Shown piece by piece: positions 13,101 to 23,249 of a stretch of DNA of 64,000 bases. A program made the translations under genes and the position numbers. The number at the start of each line of letters is the position of its first letter. The stretch's first letter is position 1. A model generated the notes under the pieces. It saw only the letters and a program-made list of their open reading frames with translations, made no database searches and had not been told where the DNA came from. The stretch comes from Melastoma dodecandrum (taxonomy: Eukaryota > Streptophyta > Magnoliopsida > Myrtales > Melastomataceae): contig JARUPY010000088.1 in assembly GCA_029817715.1 (NCBI GenBank), positions 372,001-436,000 of the forward strand. Direction: 5' to 3'.

Positions 13101-16100
13101 TCTTTCATGAAATCAAAATATTAAAAGGAAACATAATGAACACCCGCAAGAAGTTTAAAGGACGTAATGCTAATAAGTGATTTAAGGAGAAAGATTCCAG
13201 AAACAATATTCAGAATACAGGCATCAACCTAAGCATGCTCACAAACGGCAGGGTAGTCGTAAATTACAGCTATAGAGCCCGTGGACACCTACATGGTGAT
13301 ATATGTAACAAAGACATTCTGGCATGAATCTTAGGTTGGCTGCTTCACCCCATATAAGAAGATACAAACCCACGTACATAAGCTTACGTTGCTGAACTTC
13401 TACTTGTACTGTTGGTAACCTGCAAATCATATCGATAAAGAGTTGCTGGAGAAAAGATGTTGAGCACAATACAACAGAACTTATCGTATAACAACTTAAA
13501 GAGTGGGAAAAGAAATGTCTAAACAGAGATTGGTTGGAAGTTAAACCTTAGAATTAAATAATCTACCATAATAACATCTGAAAGTGACAGCAGCCTAAAA
13601 AATCAACACCACAAAAGAGACCTGGAAATAAAGATCCACAACCAATGACCAAAGCAGAAAATTGAAAGAACAATGCAACTTACAAGAGGCTGCTCTTGCA
13701 GTCCAAAAACTTGCACCATTTCTTGTAATTGTGGAAAAGTTTCTCCATTATGTGATCCAATGCCCGGTCATCCAACTATGTAAGCAAGAGGAAGAAGGCC
13801 GGTTATCATCCTCTTCACATTCAATATCAAGAAAGATGGACATCCTCAATGCTAACTCTAGTTGGAATACAAACCTTGAGGGTTTCATCTGGCTTTGGAA
13901 ATCGGCACATGTGTACATTTACAAGTAACAATATCAGGTGCTCCCTTTGGTTGGCCGCATTATCTTTCTATAAAGAAAAAATGAACAGAAATAGCAAAAA
14001 CATTTAACTGCTTGTACAAAACAATAAAACAAATGTAATTAACAGATAAAATATGTTATGTATGTCCACCTGAAACCCAAATACATATTGTAGCCAATCA
14101 ATGATGTCTACATCCTTCTTCTCGTGATCTTTTGGCCAAGGAAGACCCTCGGTGAAACGAAGGGAAAATAAAACAGCTTGGATCTGCAAACTGACTGGCG
14201 GATGTCACATAAGCAGCACATGAACAACACACCTCAAGAAAATTAGGTGCAGAGCAACCTCTGGATACATCATAATTGCCTGATTGACGCTGTCAGGATC
14301 AAGAGGGAGAATGTTATAAGGAACATAGACTCGGGTCTTTTCTACCACCTTTTTATGACCCTCCAAAATCTGTAAGGACATGGTTTAACCCAAATAAATA
14401 CCAGCAAGCATAGTCAGGATGAAAAGGCGAAAATGAATATAAGCTTCGTATTCGAAGCTGACAGAAGAAAACGAAAAAATCAATTGGCTTCACCTCTGAG
14501 TCAACCTGGGTACCTTCCACATCAACTGCTTTCAACACCTCGAAAAGCACACTGGCAGTCTGATATGCCTTCCTTAATTGTGCACTGCACACCAAGCAAG
14601 GAACATATTTCAACAGTCGCTAGACCCAAAATCCATTCGGATGTGGAATATAATTAACCAACCGTTCATCTTTATCAGCAGCATTTTCCAATTCATTAAT
14701 GTATTTGTGGTAGTACTCTGAATAGAAAGCCACCATTTCACGTGCATCGTTCCACTTACGCCTTCCCATCAATGTCGGTTCATTTTCCTGTCCGATACAC
14801 CAGTAAATGTAATGGCGAAAATTCACATATTAAAGGCTCAAGTCCTCTCACCTCACCTAGGGTGGGGCAGGAAGAGAGAACATTTCTCAAATTCAACCAA
14901 GAACGAAAAGGTACATTTTAACCAAAGTAGACAATATTTATGTAAGCGCAGGACATAAAATAATTATTGCCTAGTATTTTTCTGCAAGTGCTGGACATGA
15001 AGACAATTAATATGCCAAGAACTTTTTCTGATTGTCCATATAATGCTCAGACAGGCACTTCAGGTTCTCCCAAAATGCATGGACTAAAAGTTTTTCATTT
15101 TATCTTCTGCAAATGAAATAATTTTCTAATATCAAGACTGACATAATTTAAACTTTAAGTGCAAACACGAGAAGATACCAAACTATTATTTGCATGTTCA
15201 TTTTGCTACTGAGGCTACCATTAACAAACAACAATCCAACTAAATTGAATTACAATCATTGACAAGATTTGCATGGATCAGCTGTGATTTACAAAACTAG
15301 ATATATTAATATAATATGTCTTGACATAGATGGCAGATGTGAAGAATATAATTTAAGAAACTAATAATCAATGAGGGCAGATCCCTTTACAGCAGAAGAT
15401 GTTGAATTGATATAGAACATATGCACTTGCCATTTCAAGTTGCCGAAGGAAAGCAGTCTTGAACTGTCGAACACCACGCCCGCTTGAGGTGGGATCCAAT
15501 CTGAGAGCCTTGTCAAAAGCATAAAATCTACCTGAATTGTGACAACAAAATCCCAGGCAACACAAGGCAAATCAATTACATAAAACATGCCAAAGTGGAA
15601 GGAAGAAAAGGAAATGCATTATAATTTACAATAAGAGAAGAGTGATATTATATCACTTGACAAGAAAAGACATCTATTGTGGACATGGTATCGAAGAGAG
15701 AAACAACACACCACGTGGAATGCAATTAGCAAAGTCCTTCAAATTAACCCTTAATTATCATTTGTTTTTGCTTACATATCCCAGATATTCCAATGGATGA
15801 TACTTTATTTATCAAAACAAGGAAGTCCTCAATATCTTTGGGGTACTTGAGAGTCCGACAGGCAGTCTTTCCTATATCCCGGGTTGTATCAATAACTCCG
15901 CAATTCATGGCATTGCCATTTTCGGTGGAAATGTGTGATAAAAGGGGAAGTGATTTCATGAGATGAAACAATCTACATAACGGAAATAGGTAATCCTATA
16001 ATGTATATACATAAATTGACTGTTTAAGAATGCACTAAGTAGGGGGTTGAATTAGTGCTCTTAATCCAAATGCACTATCCTCAACTTCTTTTCGTGTATT

Positions 16101-18016
16101 GCGGAAGTTGCGGTCTAGCAAGACAAAAAAGATCGTCTGTCAGGTCACAAAATACTCAGAATACCATTTCAATTACAGAACCTGAATCTGTGTCATAGAA
16201 CCAAAGATTGGATAACAATTTTATGCTTATCATGTGCACATGATAGTGATTTGGCACCAAATGCCCACATACACTCTCAGCACTCCACCCCAACCAACTA
16301 GGGCGTATCCATCGATAACAAGAACAAGTGAGTACAAGCAATATACAGATGGACACTTCTAACTGAGGTGTGACTAACAACCACGCATGGTTCTCAACTG
16401 TAACTAACTCTAAACCGCATGGCTCCTCACCATGAATAACTCCGTACAGCTCCTCACTGTGACTAACTCCGTATAGCTCCTCACTATACTCGTGGCTTTC
16501 CCAATGGCGGCCATCATCCGACCTACACAAAGATCTCCCACTTTGTGACTTTTCCCATATGGTTCCTCATCGTGATTCACTGTGCAGCACCCTTGCATGA
16601 AGGACGACTTTCCCATCGGTGGTTGTTGCTCTGCCTATACAAGATCTACTTGTTCTGTGACTTTCCCACATGTTCTACCCAACTTGACGAGCAACCTAAT
16701 ACACAAAGAACTGCAGAACCAAGATTCTGTAGTTTTACAAACCTCACCTAAAGGGAGATTACATCCAGTTATAATCTCAACCAAAATCCATAATCAAATC
16801 ACTCATAATAAGAAAATATAGCAAACGATATCTTCGCTAGTAAGAGATTATTCGTGTCCAATTAAAGACACATCCCTTCGAGTGAATCATGATTCAGCAA
16901 AAATCAATTATTAAGTCAATTAGGATGTTTATCCCAAGTGCTCGCTCAAATGATGATTTCCAATAAGGAAATCATAATGTCCATCCAGAAGATCCCTTCT
17001 ATAATTGTTGCATATACACCAGAACGGAGGGTTATACGCCTGCAATGCAGATGCTTTTTTCTGATTACAAAATAGTGGATTTGAAAGCTAAGTATTGTTC
17101 ACATACTTCTTCATATGAGAATTTGATTATTGAACCATTGAAAGCTTTTTTACCTAACTCATTCAGTGTTGCTTTAACACATTATCTCATAACCTGACTT
17201 ATGCCTAAAAGATCCATAGTTCTGCATACTCTTTCGAATACATTAGCAACAATAAACATATTTTGCTATCATCAAAACCAAAATTGTATCAACATAAATA
17301 CCTAGGAATGCAAGTCATAGACTACCGCAAACATTTGTACTCACTTTAAGAAATTCTAACGCAAACAGTAGGAAAATACATACTTCTCGGGGCCCCATTC
17401 TGAAAATTTTGGGGTCCAGATGCTACCATAGGACATTCTTATGACAGATTCGTGCCATTAAGAATCAAATTAATTCTTCTTCCCTCCTTTTGGTGCTTTT
17501 CTTTAATACCATTAAACACCTCCAACGTCACCGAGGGAACGTTTGATTCACAAAAAAAAAAACGAATTTCCAGAAAGGAGGAACATTGAAAATCCTTTCT
17601 TTTTCGTTTTTTTTTTTTGTAGACCACCAACAACCATCTTAGACCAGAACTCCGAGAAAAACTAACGCAAGTTCTTTTCCTTATTTCCCGAGGGAAAATG
17701 AACAAAAAAAAAATAGAAATTCCACAGGACAGACGGCGCGCTTCGAGTTGCTATTCGTAACCAGCAACCGGAAAATAAAGCCGAGGAACAACACGAGAAC
17801 GAACGCGCACTCACAGAGATAAGCGACCCTTGGATTGCTGCTCTCGACTTCATTGGCCACCCGTAGGATCGGAGCTATTTCCGCGAGCGAAGAAGGCACG
17901 ACCTCGCTGTCGAACGACGACTGGCCGCCGAAGATCCCCTCCGCCTGCGTCCGGAGGACCCGCCTCCGCGCCCGCCACTGCAGAGAGGGATCCCCGCCCC
18001 CCGAGTAGGACGACAT
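1169..18016 (-). CDS. CALS: Callose synthase (1,3-beta-glucan synthase, GT48), CalS1-4 type, 41 exons
   Basis: Plasma-membrane enzyme that polymerises callose from UDP-glucose. My model encodes 1955 residues, the family length, with consistent phase at every junction. Exons: 17815-18016, 15431-15531, 14663-14787, 14494-14584, 14259-14369, 14070-14183, 13875-13967, 13684-13775, 13293-13419, 12651-12788, 12477-12553, 12312-12405, 11212-11313, 10998-11115, 9923-10257, 9771-9823, 9630-9690, 9267-9482, 9086-9172, 7998-8132, 7582-7676, 7043-7127, 6818-6978, 6608-6731, 6421-6521, 6221-6338, 5989-6140, 5442-5551, 5229-5354, 5019-5087, 4708-4897, 4487-4637, 4165-4284, 3970-4088, 3796-3879, 3368-3480, 3057-3286, 2167-2967, 2025-2075, 1492-1662, 1169-1393. 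Landmarks: [18 protein letters not shown] and [10 protein letters not shown] at the N terminus, [73 protein letters not shown]. Odd points: intron 2 has a GC donor, exon 18 is divergent, RGEGLQ reads RGEALQ, and a MULE lies 99 bp upstream of the ATG. Confidence 0.93.
9267..9482 (-). other. Divergent callose synthase exon 18
   Basis: Between conserved flanks ([10 protein letters not shown] at its start, [13 protein letters not shown] at its end) the frame is open for 72 codons. The family has about 44 residues here, including a WHEFFP-type core. That core is missing in frame; a decayed look-alike (N-W-Q-stop-F-F) appears one frame over. Either the exon is read through, or a 129-nt intron (GTTTCAGAG to TTTTGCAG) is removed, which would leave about 15 residues fewer than the family. 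Both options keep phase. Confidence 0.6.
10650..10840 (-). mobile_element. TRIM-like LTR with tRNA-iMet primer-binding site
   Basis: The segment 10662-10840 starts with TG and ends with CA (tgttagaatat to tttcaaca) and contains a tgtgggattgggt block common in small plant LTRs. Directly outside it, 10650-10661 reads on the minus strand TGATATCAGAGC, one base off the TGGTATCAGAGC complement of initiator tRNA-Met. That is the arrangement of a 5' LTR followed by a primer-binding site, in the same orientation as the host gene. The second LTR was not found, so this is a fragment in callose synthase intron 14. No capsid or polymerase coding is present. Confidence 0.65.
11792..12047 (+). mobile_element. 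5'-truncated LINE with RNase H tail and poly-A
   Basis: From about 11789 to 11990 the plus strand reads as the C-terminal part of the RNase H domain (RVT_3 type) of plant LINEs. It contains [12 protein letters not shown], then [20 protein letters not shown], then PPDYILDTL, and a stop codon. A short 3' UTR and an A-run (12037-12047) follow. The flanks carry the 10-bp duplication tgtcatgatg at 11782-11791 and 12048-12057. Poly-A, 5' truncation and duplication together show target-primed reverse transcription. The insertion is antisense inside intron 12 of the callose synthase gene. Confidence 0.82.
15429..15430 (-). other. Non-canonical GC splice donor (callose synthase intron 2)
   Basis: Exon 2 ends CTTGAAATG and the intron opens GCAAGT, the usual GC-AG donor consensus. 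Using it keeps phase 0 and joins LEM to ENEPTLMGR, matching the family. The neighbouring GT would shift the frame into a stop. Confidence 0.75.
15532..17814 (-). other. Long first intron of callose synthase
   Basis: This 2.28-kb intron separates TATCTCT (exon 1, with a GTGAGT donor) from GTAGATTTTATGC (exon 2). It contains the 27-bp tandem repeat at 16393-16490 and a short open frame at 15744-15971 with no recognised homology. The rest is unremarkable AT-rich intron sequence. Confidence 0.7.
16393..16490. repeat. 27-bp tandem repeat, about 3.5 copies
   Basis: The octamer ctcctcac recurs at 16423, 16450 and 16477, exactly 27 bp apart, each followed by a variant of the motif gactaactccgta. A more degenerate unit precedes them. 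It lies in callose synthase intron 1. Confidence 0.7.
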
Positions 18017-18115
18017 TCCAGTTCCACTCTCTCCAATGGTAACGCCCCCCGACCAAACCTATCCGGAGAAAATCATCACCAAGAACGACGACCTCCCCTC
18101 CGGCCTTCCAAAGTC
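18017..18115 (-). promoter_or_regulatory. Truncated callose synthase 5' leader
   Basis: Only 99 bp separate the callose synthase ATG from the end of the MULE. No TATA box is visible in this piece. The original promoter is therefore either very compact or displaced beyond the 4-kb element, where 22540-22640 holds several TGGGCC/GGGCTT motifs typical of plant promoters. Confidence 0.45.
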
Positions 18116-18299
18116 GAGTTTGGTTACTTAATTACCTCATTTGGCGAAATATATTTCGCCATTTCGCCAACTAACCCATCAAAATCGGTCTTTGTAAGCA
18201 TGACTTTGGTTATTAAGGAACTCGGCCTTCGATCGAGGGGAATGAAAAGGCCGCATTGAGGATACTTGTAAAAATTTTCGCAAAGGAAAAGTGAGGGAC

Positions 18300-18580
18300 G
18301 ATGCATTGAGGAAGTCCGCCTTACAAAGGCCGACTTTCATTGCCATAGACCGAAGTCGGCCTTTGTAAGGCCGAGTTCCTCTGTCTTATTTTTTTTTCTA
18401 AGTGTTGGAAATCGGCCTTTGTAAGGCCGACTTTGCTCTGACCGTATTAATGTCGGTATTACAAAGGCCGACTTCCATAGCACTTAGGGGGAAAAAATAA
18501 GACAGGAGAACTCGGCCTTATAAAACCCGACTTTGGTCGGGGATAGAGGAAGTCGACCTTACAAAGGCCGACTTTCCTCA
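18300..18580. repeat. Subterminal palindromic array, left side of PMD-MULE
   Basis: At least six inverted or direct copies of the core aagtcggcctt and its complement alternate here, some fused into short hairpins around ttacaaagg or tttgtaagg. The same module appears at the other end of the element and in the hairpin MULE at 225-260 and 425-515. Confidence 0.8.
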
Positions 18581-18760
18581 TAAGCGAAAAAAAAAAATTC
18601 GATTACAATCACACCTGTAATACACATACTTCAACGCAAGTGTCTTCGAACCAACTCAATTCAACTCAACTCAACTCAACTCAAGTCAATTCAACTCAGT
18701 TCAATATAACAGTAACGCAACAAACTAAAAAGGAAGTACATAGGAGAAGTCTAGATAATC

Positions 18761-20544
18761 CTAATTTCTTCGAGAGTGCCTAGAGTAGAAGAATGATCCA
18801 AACCTCCTCCGAGACTCCATCTGTGTTAGCTGAGAAGAATCCTCTTCATCACGAACGGGTGGTCGATTCCTCCTGCTCTTCCTTGGTGCCTCAGGAGTGG
18901 ATGACGTAGAAGCATGTAATGCTGGAGTCGCATACGCATCCACCGGAGTCGGATCAATTACAAGAGACGAATATACATTGTACTCCTGCGATTGCATCAT
19001 GAACAAATTGACGTCAAACATGTCAACGTCTCGATGCTGATCCGACACCGAGTCCTCCTGCTCCTCTTCCTCCTCCTGCTCATTTTCCTCTTCTTCTTCC
19101 TCCTCCTCTGCGTGAGGTTCATTGGGCGGCTCAGCTTCGAACTCATCGTCATCCGCTGGCCCTTCAGTACGTCCATACAAGCGCATAGGGGTAAACTCTC
19201 GTAAGAAGTTATGGCTCCTGCGAGAGATACCGGCGATGTGATGTAACTCGGAAGGGTCACCTCTCTCGGATCGGATGGAGATGTTCCTCATTTGTTGCGT
19301 CTGCGAACAAAGTATATCAATACAATGAATTATACATTAATGAAGGTCAATAGTTATTGTACTTACCACTATGCTCAGCATGACGCCCGTGTGAGATAGA
19401 TGTGGACGGGAGTGACGCATATACCAGGTTATGTACTCCTCGTCTTGTTCCCAATGTAAAGGAACGATGTGGCTCGCCCGGAGATGCCATAGGTGGACGT
19501 ACTTCTCGTGGATGTGCAACCAATTGTCCGATGACTTGCCACGCATGTCGATTTTGTGGAGGCGTGCTTCAGCGTCACACTTCCCGGGAATTAGTTGGTC
19601 GTCTCCAAATTGCCGAATGACTCTGTCTGGATAGTGCCATTCGACAATTGAGAAGCATATCAGCGGCACACGTGCTCGCCAGCTGTCTTCACGAACCTCA
19701 GTCGTATATGGATACCAAACGACCTGAGAAACGAACAAACATAACCAACCAACGAAATTTCGACAACCACAAGAAATTGAAAGAACATAAAGTCGAAGTT
19801 CAATACCTGGCGAAGACTCTGTCTATCTAGAGCTTCTCAGATAACAGAGAGGACATGCGTCGCCACAACAGTCGTATCAAGAGCTGCTCCCCATCGATAT
19901 GCAAGAGGCATTCCTTGCCTCTGTCTGCTCCAGCGCCTCAGGGGAGATAAGTGTGGGAATCTGTCCCACACCCACGTTTACAGCAGCACTAAACAACCAG
20001 CCTCCTGAGATGTATTCTTGTCTGCCGCTCTACATAATTGTTTGTATAACCATGCTAGACAAGCTGATCCCCGGCTGTAACTACCACATATCTCAAAGTC
20101 CTCCAATAGCGGCAACCACATCAGATGAAAAAGCTGCAGTATGTATGCCCTGGTATGCATACGTACCTGCTCTTCCGGTGCATGTGGATGTAAGACGTCG
20201 AAACGGGATGCCAACCAACTCATCTTCACCCTTCCCACCTTCATTTGACTTCTTCCCGGAACGTCGCCTAGTAGATGAGCGCAAACCGCTGCGAAGTCGA
20301 AGCTGGTGTATGAGATGACGGGGTCACCCTCAATCGGCAATCCGAGCTGAGTCGCCACATCCTCCAATGTCACGGTCATCTCTCCATGCGCCATGTGAAA
20401 AGTATGAGTCTCCGGCCTCCATCTCTCCACTAATACCGTGATAAGCGCATGATCCAGCTGAATGAATGGTAGCTTCGCTACTCCAAAGAAGGTGGCCTGT
20501 CGGAGGTATACATCCATCCGGGGGTCTCGAAGTATCTTCTTCAC
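18761..20544 (-). pseudogene. Plant mobile domain (PMD) gene with two nonsense codons
   Basis: Three phase-compatible exons (19807-20544, 19367-19723, 18761-19300) encode a transposon-type PMD protein. Motifs: QLDHALITVLVERWRPETHTFHM, MTVTLEDVATQLGLP, a short VWDRFPHLSPLRRW segment, WYPYTTEVREDSWRA, VPLICFSIVEWHYPDRVIRQFG. An acidic Glu-rich tail follows. A TAA at 19978-19980 stands where the family has CAA or a similar codon, and a TGA at 19837-19839 where CGA fits; both are C-to-T type changes. The 5' end overlaps the stop of the upstream ORF (20541-21287) by four bases in another frame. The upstream start looks like GTG, so the true protein may have been spliced or fused to that ORF. No function is assured. 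Confidence 0.75.
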
Positions 20545-21287
20545 GCTACTCTCATGATGTCGACATTCTCATCATCCGACATCTCATTGCCGGCATTCAC
20601 ATCGTTAAAAAACTCAGCATCAGTGTCGACATCTGGGTCAGAATTCAATATATCTTCATTCACATTGCCTTCATATTCCATCGGAGGATTAGAACATTCT
20701 CCAACAATATAAGTCCTCCCTACTTCAGCAACGACAATTTCGTTGCCAGCTACATCCTCCATACGATGATCAACTTCCATCGGAATATTATAACAATGCT
20801 GCACTTCCTCATCAAGCATAGGACGATCCAATTCCACATTAGTCTGTACGGCACCCATTCTATCCTCTACAGTCTCAGTTTGACGACGAACACCCATATG
20901 ACGATGGTGTTGATTAGGCTCAACATCCACCCTTCTAGCTTGAACATGCGGCACCGATACATCGGACAACACATATATTTGTTGCATATTCCGTGGATTT
21001 GCAATAGCAAACTTAACAAGCAACTTCACATCTTTATCCACTTTAATAGGAACAAGATAATGCTGCACGTCAACATTATTTAACGCCAGGACGGGATACC
21101 TATGCGCTATCTGTAATGATATTTCCGATTGCAAACCGATAGCTTGGCATATCAACCGTTCAAAATTCTCGTAATTGACAAATTTCGGAATTTCTGTTCT
21201 TGCTATTGAACCATTTTCATAACCAACTCCGTCGGCTCCATTGACGGTATTTCCGTTATAAAAGATCAATAGCTCAACTGACGACAT
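20541..21287 (-). CDS. MURA-like N-terminal ORF of MULE (248 aa)
   Basis: The ORF opens MSSVELLIFYNGNTVNGADG and continues through VNYENFERLICQAIGL and ALNNVDVQHYLVPIKVDKDV. This resembles the N-terminal, non-catalytic domain at the start of many plant MULE transposases. The second half is acidic and disordered (DDENVD near the end). It stops just inside the PMD gene. The DDE core that should follow is missing. It probably represents transposon protein sequence; its role alone is unknown. The family call rests on motif resemblance only. Confidence 0.55.
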   Translation of the reverse strand: MSSVELLIFYNGNTVNGADGVGYENGSIARTEIPKFVNYENFERLICQAIGLQSEISLQIAHRYPVLALNNVDVQHYLVPIKVDKDVKLLVKFAIANPRNMQQIYVLSDVSVPHVQARRVDVEPNQHHRHMGVRRQTETVEDRMGAVQTNVELDRPMLDEEVQHCYNIPMEVDHRMEDVAGNEIVVAEVGRTYIVGECSNPPMEYEGNVNEDILNSDPDVDTDAEFFNDVNAGNEMSDDENVDIMRVA

Positions 21288-21645
21288 TGGAATACAAAAC
21301 CTAAATCAATTTACCTATCAAATTAGAACATAAAGCTTAAAAATGAATACAATTTACTTAATATACAATTTGTTGTTACTTAATAACGACCTAATTAATT
21401 ACAATAATTAAATTCTTACGGTAATTATACTTGTTTAGTTGGTAATTACATTCGGTAAGGTCAATTAAACACTATCTTATCCTTTATAAACCAGAACTTA
21501 CCATAATTAACCATAATTTTCATAAAATAACATTAACATTAAATTAAATATAATTAACACTAATTAACAATTAATTAGTATAACTAAACGATAAATACCT
21601 ATACAAAACTGAAAATTTTGATATTGCCGTAAGGGGAACGGAATT

Positions 21646-21775
21646 GGACGGTCGGAGACGGGATGGCGGAAGCACGGGCTCGAGGACGGTCGGGAACGAG
21701 GCGGGGACGGGAACGGAAGCACGGTCGGGGACGGAAGCACGGTCGGGGACGGAGACGGAACCACGAGCTCGAGGA
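21646..21775. repeat. GC-rich tandem repeat inside MULE
   Basis: Irregular repeats of ggacg, ggtcggg and cggaagcacggtcgggga occur here; the last unit is repeated back to back at about 21714-21750. It lies between the AT-rich spacer upstream of the 20541-21287 ORF and the right subterminal array. Confidence 0.65.
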
Positions 21776-21884
21776 TGGAAAATTGGGGTGAGGGGCCCTT
21801 CAATCTGGCGACGGCGGGCGGTTGCGGACGTATTTTTCCTCGGGGAGTTCTGTCTCCCCGAGTTTAATTTTTTTTTTTAAACCC

Positions 21885-22080
21885 TCCCGAAGTCGGCCTT
21901 ACAAAGGCCGACTTCCATAGTGACGAAGGAAGTCGGCCTTTGTAAGGCCAACTTTGCTCAGACCGCAGCAAAGTCGGTCTTACAAGGGCCGACTTCCTTC
22001 GTCACTATGGAAGTCGGCCTTTGTAAGGCCGACTTTGCTCTGACCGCATTGAACTCGGCCTTACAAATGCCGACTAAGAC
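21885..22080. repeat. Subterminal palindromic array, right side of PMD-MULE
   Basis: Five or more alternating copies of gaagtcggcctt and its complement are separated by ttacaaagg, tttgtaagg or ttgctctgaccgca. They mirror the left array at 18300-18580, including the shared gctctgaccg spacer. Confidence 0.8.
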
Positions 22081-22149
22081 CGACTTTGATGGGTTAGTTG
22101 GCAAAATATTTTGCTGATTCGCCAAATGACGTCATTAAGGAACAAACTC

Positions 22150-23100
22150 TTCTACTAAAGTCAGCTTTCTCGGGCTGGGGCAGAACAAAAACGCGGTAAC
22201 TCGGTTCTCCAATGAGGGAGGAGGAGTGTAGTAAATATTCGGGCATTGATTAGGGGATAAATAACAGGTCGTGCCACTGAACCGGGTTCTCAGCCGAACC
22301 GGCGGCAGATTCTTGGCAGGAAAAGCCGGGGGTGAGGCTGGGCATTGCATATAGTCTTTTGGCTCAATTAGCTGTCCGAGTTGGTTGAACCGGGTTAGTC
22401 TCGGAGTCAGCGGTGGAAACAGCGGGAGCCCATCAGGGGCGTAACAGGAATTATGAAATTAAAAAAATTGGGTCGATATCACTGAAGAGAAATTGCTTGA
22501 CTTTGAATTTTAAAAAAAAAGGACAGCTAAAATTAGTTCTTTAGAAGATTTCCGCCAACATAATGGGCTTAATAGCGTATAAAATGGGCCTGAACGTGTG
22601 GTTGGGCCTAAATGAAAATTGGGCTTTGAGATTTCTTTGATGTTGGGCCTTGATTTTGACTTTACCCCCCCCCCTCCCCCCCGACAGGTCCGCATGGCGA
22701 TACCGAGGTTGATGACGAAATTCATGTCTCCTTGCATTTTTCTTTGGGATGCAGAAAGGGAGACTCAATAAAAAGCACCCCCACCATCTCCCTCCAATCC
22801 CATGTGCGCCTTCCTACCTTTTTCCCCATCATCTATCTTTCTGAACAGGATTGGATGTTGTATTCGACTTAATAATAAGCAAAACCCTCCTTTGATTATC
22901 GTTTTGTTTTTAGTACAATCAATCTGTCTACAAGAGAACAAAAAGCTCCCATCTCCCCAAATATAGGCGTGGAAAGGAAGGTAGCTAATTATTACATGGC
23001 ACAGTTTAGGATTTCGCAACCTTAATAACACCAAAAAAGGAAAAAAAAGTTCCGCCCCACCAGATCAACCTTATGAAAAGGTGATACGGGTAGTAAAGTT
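22150..23100. other. Intergenic, promoter-like motifs
   Basis: Non-coding. A cluster of gggcctt/tgggcc motifs (22540-22640) and a poly-C run (22667-22682) are the only notable structures. The motif cluster may be the displaced promoter of callose synthase, whose ATG lies 4.5 kb away across the MULE. Confidence 0.4.
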
Positions 23101-23231
23101 TTTTTCTTTTTTTTTTTTTTTTCTGTACGGTATACGGAGCTTCGCTCCGATTAATCCGGACTCGATTCGGATAGAATACCTGGCTATAGTGGATGAGTCT
23201 TCTAACAAGGGTGGCTGCGTACGGTAGGTAT
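23101..23231 (-). mobile_element. SINE-like insertion with poly-A tail
   Basis: A 131-bp segment begins, on the minus strand, near accgtacgcagccaccc and ends in an A-run (the T-run at 23101-23122). It is flanked by near-identical 18-bp repeats, gatacgggtagtaaagtt (23083-23100) and gatatgggtagtaaagtt (23232-23249). The poly-A plus duplication is the mark of a retroposed short element. No pol III A/B boxes were recognised, so the SINE family is not assigned. Confidence 0.68.
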
Positions 23232-23249
23232 GATATGGGTAGTAAAGTT

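Larger units (their letters stand above)
18116..22149. mobile_element. MULE carrying a MURA-like N-terminal ORF and a plant mobile domain gene
   Basis: The ends are inverted copies. The left end reads gagtttggttacttaatta, then cctcatttggcgaa, and later aactaacccatcaaa. The complement of the right end reads gagtttgttccttaatgacg, then tcatttggcgaa and aactaacccatcaaa. These are the ends of the small element at 91-737. Subterminal palindromic modules (gaagtcggcctt with its complement) fill 18300-18580 and 21885-22080. Inside, on the minus strand, are an ORF at 20541-21287 and a plant mobile domain gene at 18761-20544. No DDE catalytic or SWIM domain was found, so the copy is not self-sufficient. 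Flanks ttccaaagtc (18106-18115) and ttctactaaagtc (22150-22162) may be a decayed 10-bp duplication. Confidence 0.78.

Noticed and set aside
15744..15971. Open frame with protein-like composition in callose synthase intron 1
   Set aside because: No homology recognised and no splice sites fitting the gene frame; treated as intron.
18992..19204. Leu/Phe-rich open frame on the plus strand
   Set aside because: It is the antisense of the Glu-rich tail of the PMD gene.
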